Made by a program: the position numbers and the translations under genes. A stretch of DNA of 64,000 bases from Lineus longissimus (lineage: Eukaryota > Nemertea > Pilidiophora > Heteronemertea > Lineidae), in contig NC_088311.1 of NCBI RefSeq assembly GCF_910592395.1, forward strand, positions 2,484,501 to 2,548,500. Reading direction: 5' to 3'. The notes under the pieces are model-generated. The model had not been told where the DNA came from. It made no database searches and saw only the letters and a program-made list of their open reading frames with translations. The first letter of the stretch is position 1. Every line of letters starts with the position of its first letter. Shown here piece after piece: positions 23,554-34,700 of this stretch.

Positions 23554-26500
23554 TTATGGATATATGAGTAATCCAAACAACATGAGAGCGGTCTTGGTGT
23601 GATGAGAGTCGGATTAGAGACGTTATTAGTAGTCAGTACTGGTCATTTTCTCAGCTGACCACAACACCGCGGCTGGCTGTTCCATCCAGTTGCTCAGCCC
23701 CTCTCCTGATCATTGTCGAGAAGGAGATGATGCGATATCTTGTATGGATGATGCTGAGCTGTCTTGATTTGGCAGAGCAGAAGTGATTATCAAATACTTT
23801 ATCATTTTACTTTCATTTTTCTATCTTTTATGCAGACAGCTCATTTGATTGTCGCAACGATGATGGGGCTTTTGTTGGCATGATTTCTTAATCTTCTCAG
23901 GGAGTTGTTAAATTGAGAATGTGAAGAATGAAAATTTGCTGAATGCTTTGACCAAATGTATCAAACCAGGCATTGAGATGTTTCGAGTTGTTGGGATATT
24001 GCAGTTGAAGCATTGTGGATTGTAAGTAATAACTGTGCTGATGCATTTTCCCCCCCCGGTCGCCTCAAGAGGTCTATACTGTTTATTCCGTCTACAAAAC
24101 CCTCATATTCCAGTAACCAAGAGCAGGGGAGTAAATTGATGTGCGCAGTCGGATAAAACGATGATTTATATTCATTTTGTCGGCTGTCAGGTTTTAGTTC
24201 TGATTAGATTCTCGGTTGCTTTTGAGGTGAGCTTGAAATATTGATTTTGTGCGGTCAGAATATTGGCCAGAGTAGGGATGAGACATCTAATGTGATACCA
24301 TCACATGGCTGACAAGAGATCGCAGTATTGCATTTGCTATGTTTGGCCAGATCTTTTGAACTTGATTTTAGATTTTCTGATGGGATTTCTAGTTGCCTTG
24401 GCTGAAAGGAAGAGTTATTGACTTTGAACGGCCTGCTTTTGGCCAGACTTGGCCAGACGCCGCACCATCAAACAGGTGTGAAGTCAGATTGTGGAGGTAG
24501 TACCGTCATATGGTCACAACATCTTTTCTGGTATATGAGTTTGCGTCACCTGTGGCTCATGGTAGAAATGCCCAGTCAAATTCAAGGTCAGAATTGTACT
24601 CGACATGATATCTTAGCTCGAGCTCTTTACAAGTGGTGAGAGACATAAAAACGACAATGTGTTATTATAGCTGTACTTGTCTCAAATTATCCTTTGGCCT
24701 CTTGTTGAGATTATTGCGTGGTCAGTTGATCTAGCCATTGCATCAGCGTCACCACTTATTGATTACCAGTGAAGAGGGGTGGAGAACATTTACTGGAACA
24801 GCTGGCGAGGGAGCCGAGAATTTAGGTGTAAGGTTTCTTGCGTGGTCCGTTTCAGTAATAATTTCGTTGTGACTTTGATGAGATGAGGTCGTGTCGTCGA
24901 TAAGGACTCAAAGTTTTTATCTCTAATCAATAGTATAAGGAGGAAGCTTAACAAATGTTGTTAATGACCTATAGACTGATTAAGCATTGGCTAAGAGCAG
25001 ATAAGAGAATGAAGTTGCATGTCAGTCCTCGTGATATTGCTCACGATCATGCAGGGTGAGGCGACTTACAGGAACTATGCTGTTCAACCTATCACTGTTT
25101 TGTAGAAGTTGTGAAATTTTAATTTTTTCATCCATGACCCTGTTTGATAAAAAAGGATTCGCCACTTTAACTATGAATTTATAATTGTAAGAAAAAATAA
25201 TGGATTCTGGTATATTCTATATTAGAGAGGCCGGGAAAAAACGTGAAAACAGAATTTAAAGGGTATGCATTTTAAACTGCATTATCCCACAAAAGAGTTT
25301 ATTCACGAGCTCGACACAAATTTCTGTCCAGCGAATAATAGAGTAGAAGTGTAATTCCCATTTTCTCACCAGCCCAGGTTAATGACACTTTAGTTCTAAG
25401 GGCACACTATCCATTTAGCATGTTCACTGCAGATTTTCTACTGCTAGATTCCACCCCAATCCTAAAGACACTAGTAACATTGTCATCCTTATCCCGTTTC
25501 TATAGTTACAATAAAGTTAAGTTTTATTTTTAAAAATTAGGTGATATTCTACCCATCTTCAGAGTTATATTGGAGAAAACATGTTTCAGTTTCCATGGTA
25601 ACACTCCACTCATTTTTGCAAAAAAATAAGATGTCTTGAAAACTCCATAAAAAATTCTGTTTTATGTCACATGAAGCTGGTAAATCTTTTATTTTTCTAT
25701 TTCAGGGAAAATTAATGTTATTTGTTTTCTTTTTGATTCTAACGCTTTCTTCAAATTCTTTGGCTTATTACATAGCAGGCATGAGGTGTGCATTTGTTAA
25801 CTTGAATGTCAGGAAAATCAATGACAACAGTTAACCCTTTTGCAGAGAGAGAGGCTCTTGTCGAGTAGACATTACTTCAGAATTACTGTGTAACGTGAGT
25901 TAAGATGATGGGTAACAGACCAAACCATTATTCCTTCTTCATTTGACATTTCTTTAAGAACTTGTTTAATAAGAAATGTGAGTATGTTCTCATCATCTCA
26001 TCTTCCAAGCACTTGGGATGCTAAAGCGCTTTGAGCAGGGTTAAGTTGAAAAACACTAACCTATATTAATGTAAAACTTAACTTTTATTAGAAGGTGAAC
26101 AATAAGACTATGTAGTTTGAAACATCCACATAGAAAGCACTTTCTAAACCTGATAAGTTTTGGTTGGCAGATCGAATAGCAGCTTTCAACTCTCACAGAT
26201 GGCTGCCACTCTCACCTCAAGATATTTCATAGATTTCATAAATATTTAGACATATTTTTAGACATATTTAAGTTGGAATGTAAATATCCATTACTCCGAT
26301 AAACTTCAGGATGACCTTTTAAATTTGATTATAGTTTAAGGTTCCATTTCTACAACTGCAAGTCAATAACTTCTTCTAACAGGATGTTTTATATCTGTGT
26401 GCACTTTTGTAATGTATTGATCAAACATTTAACTGTTAACACAAGTGCTCATATCGAAGAGGTCAGGTGACTTTCTTCTGTTTTTGACAAAAACCCTTTC

Positions 26501-28976
26501 ATTTGAAGACCAAGAAAGTTTGTACATAATAGGAGAATTAACCAGTGCTCATCGAGTAGCATCCAGATCCTACCTCACTTAGTCCAAAATCCCCAACTAA
26601 GCAGAACAGATTGCAGAAGGGGCACTGCACTCTCGGAGCACAACCTTGATCTTGATATAGCAGCATTGATCATCTGGAGACAGTAAATGAGTGATTTCAC
26701 ATGTTAATTATCTATTAATCACTTGCTGCTTGATATTAATAAAGATGCTAGTCAATTTAATCATAGAGATAAATTTATCACAGCCATTTTTTAATTCGGG
26801 CACCTGGAGGCAATATAGAGTATTTACCATGCTTTTAGATTGCTTCAGATCTTTCAGTTCATACTTTGCCCAGGGTTATGATATAAATATTTTCATTGGC
26901 TCTAAACAGAAGAATGTTCTCAACCAATTTGTTTAGTAAACTTTCAAATTTTGCAATCTTCAGCTACGGATGGGTTTTTAAAGGTACCTTCAAAAAGCTC
27001 TTGCCTTCTGGTATGTTTCAGTTTAACCCGTAGGTCCATGACATAATTGGAACGAAACCAAATGACTAGTGAAGTTAGAAAGCATTACCTTTAGGATGCT
27101 TCCATCTGTTTATGATCTCCTTCATTCTGTACCTCTTTGTCTACCACATATGCATTTCTCAATTACTTTGAAACTTGGCTGATTGCTAAGTCGTTCGGTA
27201 GAAGGATTTAGCGTGTAATTAAAGTACTGTAGCATTGGTGCTTTGAGAATATACATAATTAATCACTCAATTAAAAGGAGAAACTTCGCCTAAGGAAAAT
27301 ACTCACCTCTGGTTCAATTTCCTTTACTGTGACACGTGAAAGAAGCCATGCCAAGTTGGTAATTTGACTTGAATTGTAAACCCCGGTTATGATTTGAATG
27401 ACAACTGATACAAGGACATGCTGGCAGTGGAAAAGTCTTGCCCTTTGTCTATTCCATATCAATTTGAATGAAAAAACCTGTAGTTATTACTGGGTGTAAG
27501 TGCACCTGTCTTGAGTCAGTGGTATAAGGAATGAACTTGCTCATTGATATCAGCAATGGCAGCTAGGGTAAAAGTGGATTTCACCAAGGAACTGGTACTG
27601 CAGATTGCGACCAAGTAAAGTTGACATTGATACTAACTGAGCACAAATACAACAATTTTCATTTATTTTCGTTATCATTTTTATTCACGATCTCAACATT
27701 CTACATTGGTGTTTACTTTTAATTTCCCTTGCATAGATTGATGTTTTGTTGGCAGTTGTCGATTGCTTCAACTGATTTGACATGACTCTCTAGGTGTGTC
27801 CAATTTAATAAGGTTATAAAGTACACATGGGCGATATTGCTAGATGACCACTGATATTAGCTTGGGCAAACAGTAATTCTTAATGTCTATTTTGTTTGGA
27901 CTCCAGTCAAATCAGTTAATTTTCTTCTTTGAGGGTTAGTTTGCAATTAAGGCTGGTCTTAAGTTTGGGTCTGAAGATTCTTTGATCTTCAAGTATTTGT
28001 AAAGCCGACAGCGTAGTAGCAACAGAATTTAAGGCAGGTTACTGTCTACAAAAACTTTGCTTTACCGATTTGAAAAGATTAGTTGCTTCATTTGGTGATG
28101 CCAGAGAGATTTCCTGTTGATGTTGACATTCGTCTGAGACATGGAAGTATTATTAATTTAGTCAACCAAATGGAAAATGCATAACTAGATAGATACCTAA
28201 TTCACAATAACAGGCACTCTGTCAACGGTTTCTGAGGTTAATGCTGTAGGCCAATCCGTCTATCAGCATACCCTTCTTTCATTTCAGGCCACCTCCAGAG
28301 GATGTTTTCAATTGTTTTCAAAGTAGCTCCAGGTATCTGAAAACCTTGGTGAAAATATTCATAACACTTTAACATGCATCTTGCACACAATGCTAACACA
28401 GCGAAAAAGGTAATTTATCTTATAAAAAGCGCTGTTTTTCTTGTAGCCTGTAGGTTGGTTTAAACAGTAGCATCTTTATCTTGTGCACCCTGTCAGCTCA
28501 GATAGGTAGTGACTGTGCAGAGATAAACTCCTGGCCTCGGCCACACTTACAACTCAACAGGCATTAACCGCAAAAGAAACCTCCATGTGCCATTTAAAAA
28601 AGTTAAGCTTAATGAGTTTGTGGAAGTGTGTAGCCCGTACTAATGTCACCTACAAGTATCTTCTGTATCATAAACTTGGCGTGGTATTCCTTACGTAATC
28701 TGCTATTGATGACTTACTTTCAAAGTTTTTAGGGAATTTTTCTCACCTGAACATAAGTAAAGAGCTGAATTCTGTGTCTGCTCAAAATTAAATCAATTCA
28801 AATATTTTGGGTATACTTCACCCAACAAGTTACCTTTTCACCCTCACAGTTGAACTATTCCTCTAGTGAGTGGCAGCCACTGATAGCTCTATCATTCCTT
28901 GCTGCTTTCTTTTTTAGCCAACAACTTTGTTGCATTGTGTTGAAACCATACGAACACTGTGGTCCTTGTATAAGTT
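23554..28976. other. Non-coding block, possibly regulatory in part
   Basis: No gene is seen. The stretch from 23.6 to 24.9 kb is less AT-rich than its neighbours and carries the TTGGCCAGA cluster and a T-box-like word. A C8 run sits at 24050-24057. The part from 25.1 to 28.9 kb is ordinary AT-rich sequence, with a 12 bp tandem near 26247-26270 and the palindrome GATAAATTTATC at 26768-26779. Confidence 0.7.
24263..24457 (+). promoter_or_regulatory. Cluster of four TTGGCCAGA words
   Basis: The 9-mer TTGGCCAGA occurs exactly at 24263, 24343, 24439 and 24449, all on the plus strand. The last two form an exact 10 bp tandem (TTGGCCAGAC). A given 9-mer is expected about 0.5 times per window on both strands, so four in 195 bases is not random. 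TTGGC/GCCA resembles a nuclear factor I half-site. AGGTGTGAA, close to a T-box half-site, follows at 24474. It may be a homotypic binding-site cluster or remnants of a short dispersed repeat. Confidence 0.4.
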
Positions 28977-29102
28977 GTCTGAGACGCATGCTAGGCCGAA
29001 TGAAGGAAATCTGTGGTTTCTCAAGAGTGCCTCTAAGGTGTCCGAGGTGTATGTCAGACCAGACAAGAGAAATATGCGGTTTCTCAAGAGCTTGTGACAC
29101 AT
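28977..29102. repeat. Decayed tandem duplication, 63 bp period
   Basis: Unit 1 (28977-29039) and unit 2 (29040-29102) align without gaps over their first 51 bases at about 36 identities by hand count. The last 12 bases do not align. Fourteen of the 15 differences are transitions. The best-kept part is GGTTTCTCAAGAG. The period equals 21 codons, and both strands stay open across it (plus 28850-29212, minus 28855-29151). The plus frame repeats EICGFSR. I recognise no protein family. Confidence 0.6.
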
Positions 29103-31649
29103 TCCAATGGGTCTTCATGGTACAAAGGAGCAATGGCTTCATTAGTATCAAATTACCTGTTTTAGCTCAAATGGGTGAGCTTGAGTTATATTCTCTTTCT
29201 GCAATTCGATAATGAAATAATGCTTTCACTTTGTAGTTTCACAACAGAGTAGGACATAATTCATGGCACCAACTGCAGTAATGGCAGTGTTGCCTCAGGA
29301 GTTGGCACAGACTAGAAACAAAAAAGGTTACAGGTTGGTTCCTGGTTGAGTTATTCCATATGGGTTTAGAAGTGAGTATATTGAAGAAACAGAAGATGTA
29401 CAGGTATCACTGACCTCCTATGATTTTGAACTGACAGTGTAATATTGACCAGGGGTCAATTGGTTACTCTTACAGGTGAAATCAAGGCGCTTGATGTTTT
29501 TCTTCGCTTTTCCTTGCAATGGGCTATCTTCTGTTGTGAACTATGTCTATTGCAATAAGGCTATTCCTTTCAATATTGGCTGTTTGATCCAGGTGTTGTC
29601 TTCTTCAAATTACAAGTCATTGGCTTTTCTCTTCAAGTTTGGATATTCCATTCTTCTGAGACTATTCCAAATTCAAATTCTGCCCTTTGTTTATCCAGCT
29701 ATGGCTATTCCAACCAGCTACACGAATCGTCTCAGTGATATAACTTGTACTACTGTGCACCTAGACAAGTCTCGCAAGTAATCAGACAGTAATGATGGTT
29801 TTTTTAGTCAAGCCCGTGCTTTAGAACAACTGTAACATAACCCTCTGAGATATAGCAGAAGAATTTATGAAATTCACACTTAAATGCTTATCAATGATGC
29901 ACGATGCCATGTCAATCAAGAGAGGATAAGAAAAACAGCCTAGAACAAGATTGCTAATGCCTCGTCTGGATTCCAACAATATCTGGCTTTGCGTTTTATT
30001 ATTTTATTGAAAAACAAGAATGTAAAACTGGTTGTTACGCTTCCAAACAGTGCAGGTTTCGCTATCCATCTTATGTTCACAAGTCATTAAGTACAACCTT
30101 AATAATCAGTACAATTATATTCGATACTTCGTATTTAACACAGTTTCAAGTGCAAGGCAGGATTAATTGCCGAGTTATTTTTCCAATTTCAATTTAGTAA
30201 ATAACTAGGTCTGTACACGTATAAACTTATCATGTTCATATCATTGGATGGTTCTTTTCATAGCTTGCACTTGATTTCATTTCAGGTTGTTTTAACTAGC
30301 TTATGTTTGTCTGTTATGCTAACCCAATTTATATAAAACTGAAGCACTTTTCCGAGTTTTTATTGCATATTTTAAGCCTCGTATCAAATTAAATCTGATA
30401 AAGAAGAAAGTCGCAAGATTTGAAACAATATTTCCAATGGACATAAGAATTTACCGCAGACGTTTTAAAGAAAGATTTTGTTCGCTTCTTACAGACAAAT
30501 TAAGGCAGTCCAAAAAAAAGTTTACCTGATGTGATTCACTTCGTAATGATATGCCAGTTGATGGTGAAAATTCACCTTTAGAATGGCTAGCCTATTTCGC
30601 CAACAGATAATTTGAATTTAGACGAGCATGGAGAATCCTCTGCGGACATTGCCGCAACACGCCCACGGACTAACGATGCTGTACTCTAATGAATTTTAAT
30701 TAGGGCCGATGCCTAACATAGATATGGTAATTGGCATGAGCCCTCGGCGATATTTATACCAAATTTCAGACAGACAAATCATAGATTAAAATGAACATCG
30801 GTCTGAAGTTCAGCTAAACTTATCCTCTGATGTAAACACACTCATGATAAGGTATAGGCTGGTCAGTTTTCTTCAAGTTGATGATAAAGGCCTTTTCATC
30901 TTATAATGTGATGTTGATAATTGTAATGTTTATAATCATGATTTGACTATGAGATGCGGAATTGCTTCTCGTTTGCTAGCTGGGAGTCGGAGATAGTATT
31001 GGTTCAGTCCTTAGATGTTTTCAGAAAGTGCATTTGATAGAATGTACGAGGGGATATTCGAACTTGCTTTGTAAAATGAGCTCATGGCAGTATAGCCTAC
31101 TCCAGCCTAACATAGTTCAGTTGAAAACTTAACACTCGTATTGCTATTTCTTGTGAAGCATAATACAGTTTCTCTAATCAATGCAAGTTTGTCTAAAACT
31201 ACAACCGGTAACTTATTTGAAAAATATGTCAAAAGTACTTTGTTGGGTAACTTCGAGCTAACCCTGGTGGCAATGTGCTCACAACATAACATGCACTGCA
31301 TGCATTCCATTTGGTGGAGCCGCTGTTCGTTCAGATCTGAGGTGTCTTTTTCATCTGCCCTCACAATTCACTTGTAGTTAAATGCACCTTTGTGGTGAAA
31401 TGATTAGCTGAGCGTTCACGCTGCGTGATTTTTTCCCATATCCCACTGGGGATCAATTGTGCTAAAAAAGAGGAGAACTAATACCATCCATATCGCGACT
31501 TCCCTTAGGGGTATTTTTTTCTTCATGTGGAACCTGAACAAGGAAGAAATAGGACTTCTTTGCTGTTTTTATCTTCGAAGATGACAGAAGTGCTTGTGGG
31601 GTTGGATTAATATGTTGGTCTGATGCTAGGGTGTATATAATGCCCTTGG
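29103..31649. other. AT-rich non-coding block, no gene seen
   Basis: An open plus frame at 29476-29781 (101 codons) shows no recognisable motif. Near 30.65-30.80 kb a mixed GC/AT patch includes TAAT and TTAATTA words. Nothing else stands out. Confidence 0.75.
30687..30702. promoter_or_regulatory. Homeodomain-type site pair
   Basis: TAAT at 30687-30690 and TTAATTA at 30696-30702 lie nine bases apart, in a patch of mixed base composition (about 30.62-30.78 kb) that also has a GTAATTGGC word. This is motif-level evidence only. Confidence 0.2.
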
Positions 31650-31747
31650 ACACTGTCACATCTGCCGCGTAATCGTATTAGTATTGGTGGAAGTGTGCAG
31701 ATGCTCATGTTATACTGCTTGTAATATGTGACAGTGTGTGGTGGCAA
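31650..31747. repeat. 98 bp segment with 12 bp terminal inverted repeats
   Basis: ACACTGTCACAT (31650-31661) and ATGTGACAGTGT (31736-31747) are exact reverse complements flanking 74 bases. The interior has only weak self-pairing. The form resembles a miniature inverted-repeat element, but I see no clear target-site duplication and no second copy. A perfect 12 bp pair at this spacing is expected about 0.4 times per window by chance. Confidence 0.45.
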
Positions 31748-34700
31748 CACAACAGTGTAAAACAAGGACAGTCGTGATTTATACACCTTTCCAGAAATGG
31801 GGTGCTGAGTGTCCGAAATAGTGATGTCATAAGGGGAAACTAGACCTTATGGTGGAGGGACAAAGGATATAGTCATGGTTGACCAACACACTTGAATGCC
31901 TTTAATGACGGACAAGGGGGAAAAAGTTAGTTCCAATGCAAGCCACCAATTTCGGGAAGCATGTATAGACTTCCACCAGAGTTGCGTGCATGCAAATGCT
32001 AGCTGAAATGGTCTTCAAAATATACGTCAGGCAAACATACCCTGTATGTTCTACTCAAGTACTAACACATTTCATATTACTTCAGAAAGTCTAAATTCTC
32101 ACTTGACCGGCAAGACTTCTAAGAGCTTTTTGATTGCACATTGTCAATGTCAAGATGTGAATTCTAAGAGCCAAATTATGCATTGATTGTGAAGGAGGGG
32201 AGAGCGATTGATATAACAGCCCCAATTAATAGTTTTTCTTTGAAATTCCAGTTACATGTAGCGTGCACAGGTGAAGTCAAATTGAATCAAGTAAATTTGA
32301 TGACTGTTTCTTCTATAAGATCTCTATTGAGAGTAATCAACAAGCGTAAATTTGAAACGAGAGTTAAATTTGATTACTGGGTTAAAAAAACGTGGTTCTG
32401 CATTTTTTCATATACACTCCTGATGTTCTTACAATTGAAAGTCTCGTAATGAAATTTTACACCATGCGAATGCTATTTAGATGCTGCTTGATTGGACCCT
32501 TTGTTGCTTTAAATTTTACTCCAGATTCTGTGACTCAGACAGATATTTCACCTATTGCATATTCCATGCTTATTGTGGCAGACTTATCAGTGCATTGGTG
32601 TTGATTTAGCAGGGTAAAATATATGAGAAGCTGGAATAGATTCAGCTGAAGATGAAAATTGTCTAATGGGAAGCACTGGAATAAAAAGATACAAGCAAAA
32701 TGCCTTGAGGCGAATTCTTCGATAACGATTTTTCTATAGCTAAATAGTGAAAAAAATTATTTCTGTTATTGGAAGTTAAATGTGGTGGAAAATTTGTTTA
32801 ATAGAATCTGAAGTCATTTCTAATTACGGCTTTTAGGAATGGAGGATATACCGAGGCATTGTAGTTTCAGTTATTTTTGAAAGCACACGATTGTTCCAGA
32901 ATGCTGTGGAGCCTGTACCTGTACTCGTTTTGAATATTTTTGAGGTACAGAACTGAAAGAAGAGTTTACCGAGTTAGTGTAATTGTGTTGTGTTTCAAAA
33001 ATATTATATGCCTTGGAAGATTGTGCGAATTCTCAAGGTGAATGGTGCAAAAAGATGAAAATGGTATTTTGGTTTGGTAAGGTTGTAAAAATACGTTTTG
33101 TTTCGGTTGCTGTTGTGCCTATGGAAGTGTCTGTTTCTCCTCGTGCCGCCATGAATTGACTCAGTCAGTCCTGGTAAATTCTCATTCTTTCCTTCGACTT
33201 TTCTGTCGGATGGTATTGATCCATGGTGATACAAAACAGTGTGGATAGAGGGACCTACAGATATCTGCCAAATGTTGCTTGAGGCCCAGCTTTCATTTAT
33301 CTGGCCCGTGGTGATCCTATTGACAACTCGGTTTGAAGATAAGAAAAACCAACATAGATTCTGCATCTCGGTGTACCTGCATACGATTCAATAACAAAAA
33401 TGATATTTTCAAGAATAAGCCATCTAGGCATACAATGCAGTCTGAGAGCTCGAAGTTCTTTGCTACTTGATCTATAGATAAAAGAACTGGCTTCGTAATG
33501 TCCATACAAATGCCAAGAGTCTAGTTTGTTAAAGGTCTTCAGACTCGTTGGGTGTAAGATGGCCTACACAATTTTGGACTTCGTGAAAAAAGATAATACT
33601 GTGAGTCGAATACTTTGCTCAATGCCTTGTGAAAAGAACTGTTAAATTTTGCCCCATAAATACTCCTGTTTACCAGGTGGCCTTTTCTCAGGTAAAACAT
33701 GCGGTCTGGCTCTTTTTAACTTTCTAATTTTCTCCACAGAAAGCTCACACCTATCCATCACATACCATAGCACTGAAATTAAAACCTCTTGAGAGGGCGA
33801 CACCTGTGCTCGTTCTTAATAAGTTCACTGACGTTTAAATAATATAATTGGTACATGAGGATTTTTTCCTACTGATTTGTTAAGGAGTGTTCTTAGAGCA
33901 TCTGGTTGATGTCAAAGGTTACCTTGTTCAAGATTAACGCTAATTCCTACCTACTGGGATGAACAAGTTTTTTCAGCAACTTATTTGAGTAATTTTCTCC
34001 ACATGCTGCGTTTTAAATCAATGCGAATTGAAGCCGAAACATTTAGAATCACAGCGTTGTGTTGAACTTTAAAATTATAGAAACAAATTTATTGACAATA
34101 TTTTGCAAGTCCTCCAGTTTAAAATTTAATTTAAGTGTGACACAATGCAGTATTTACAGTAGCTCATATTTGATGAACGAAGTGTAACCTTTCAGCATCC
34201 CATTCCAGTTTGGGGTCTTTTGACAATGTATATACACGTACGATGATTTTGCAAGAATATTCATTGGATCATGAATTTTGCCTGTTCAAAGTAAAAAAAT
34301 AAAACCATGAAATGCTGTGCCAAGCTTGACTATACCATGTCTGGGTTCGCATACTTGCTCACATACATAATCAGTGCCACCATCTTCTCAATGAATTATT
34401 AATTTCATTGCAAGAAAACAGCGCAGCTGCTCCAGAAATCACCGCTGGTGATCGTCATTTTGAAACAATCCAGGGCGTGTTCAATAATTCTCAATTCATT
34501 AGATATTCAATGTATTAACAAGATTTGCAGCCTACTGTTCTGTACCAGGTGTCTTTTAGATATGGCCATTCAATCGAAGAGGTTAAATCATTTCATAGAC
34601 TACTGTTCAGATTAAGTAAAATATTCAATGACGGACTCAACTTTTGGGCAGAACGTGCTGCACACTGGCATGGTAGCGTAATGTATATCATTTCCAGGGC

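Noticed and set aside
26776-26792. Plus-strand TATCACAGCCATTTT, identical to the start of miR-2/13 family members
   Set aside because: The upstream flank lacks the complementary arm that miR-2 precursors have. Only a short AT palindrome is nearby.
33004-33366. 120-codon open frame, minus strand
   Set aside because: No recognisable domain. Other frames overlap it on the same strand, and its composition is AT-driven.
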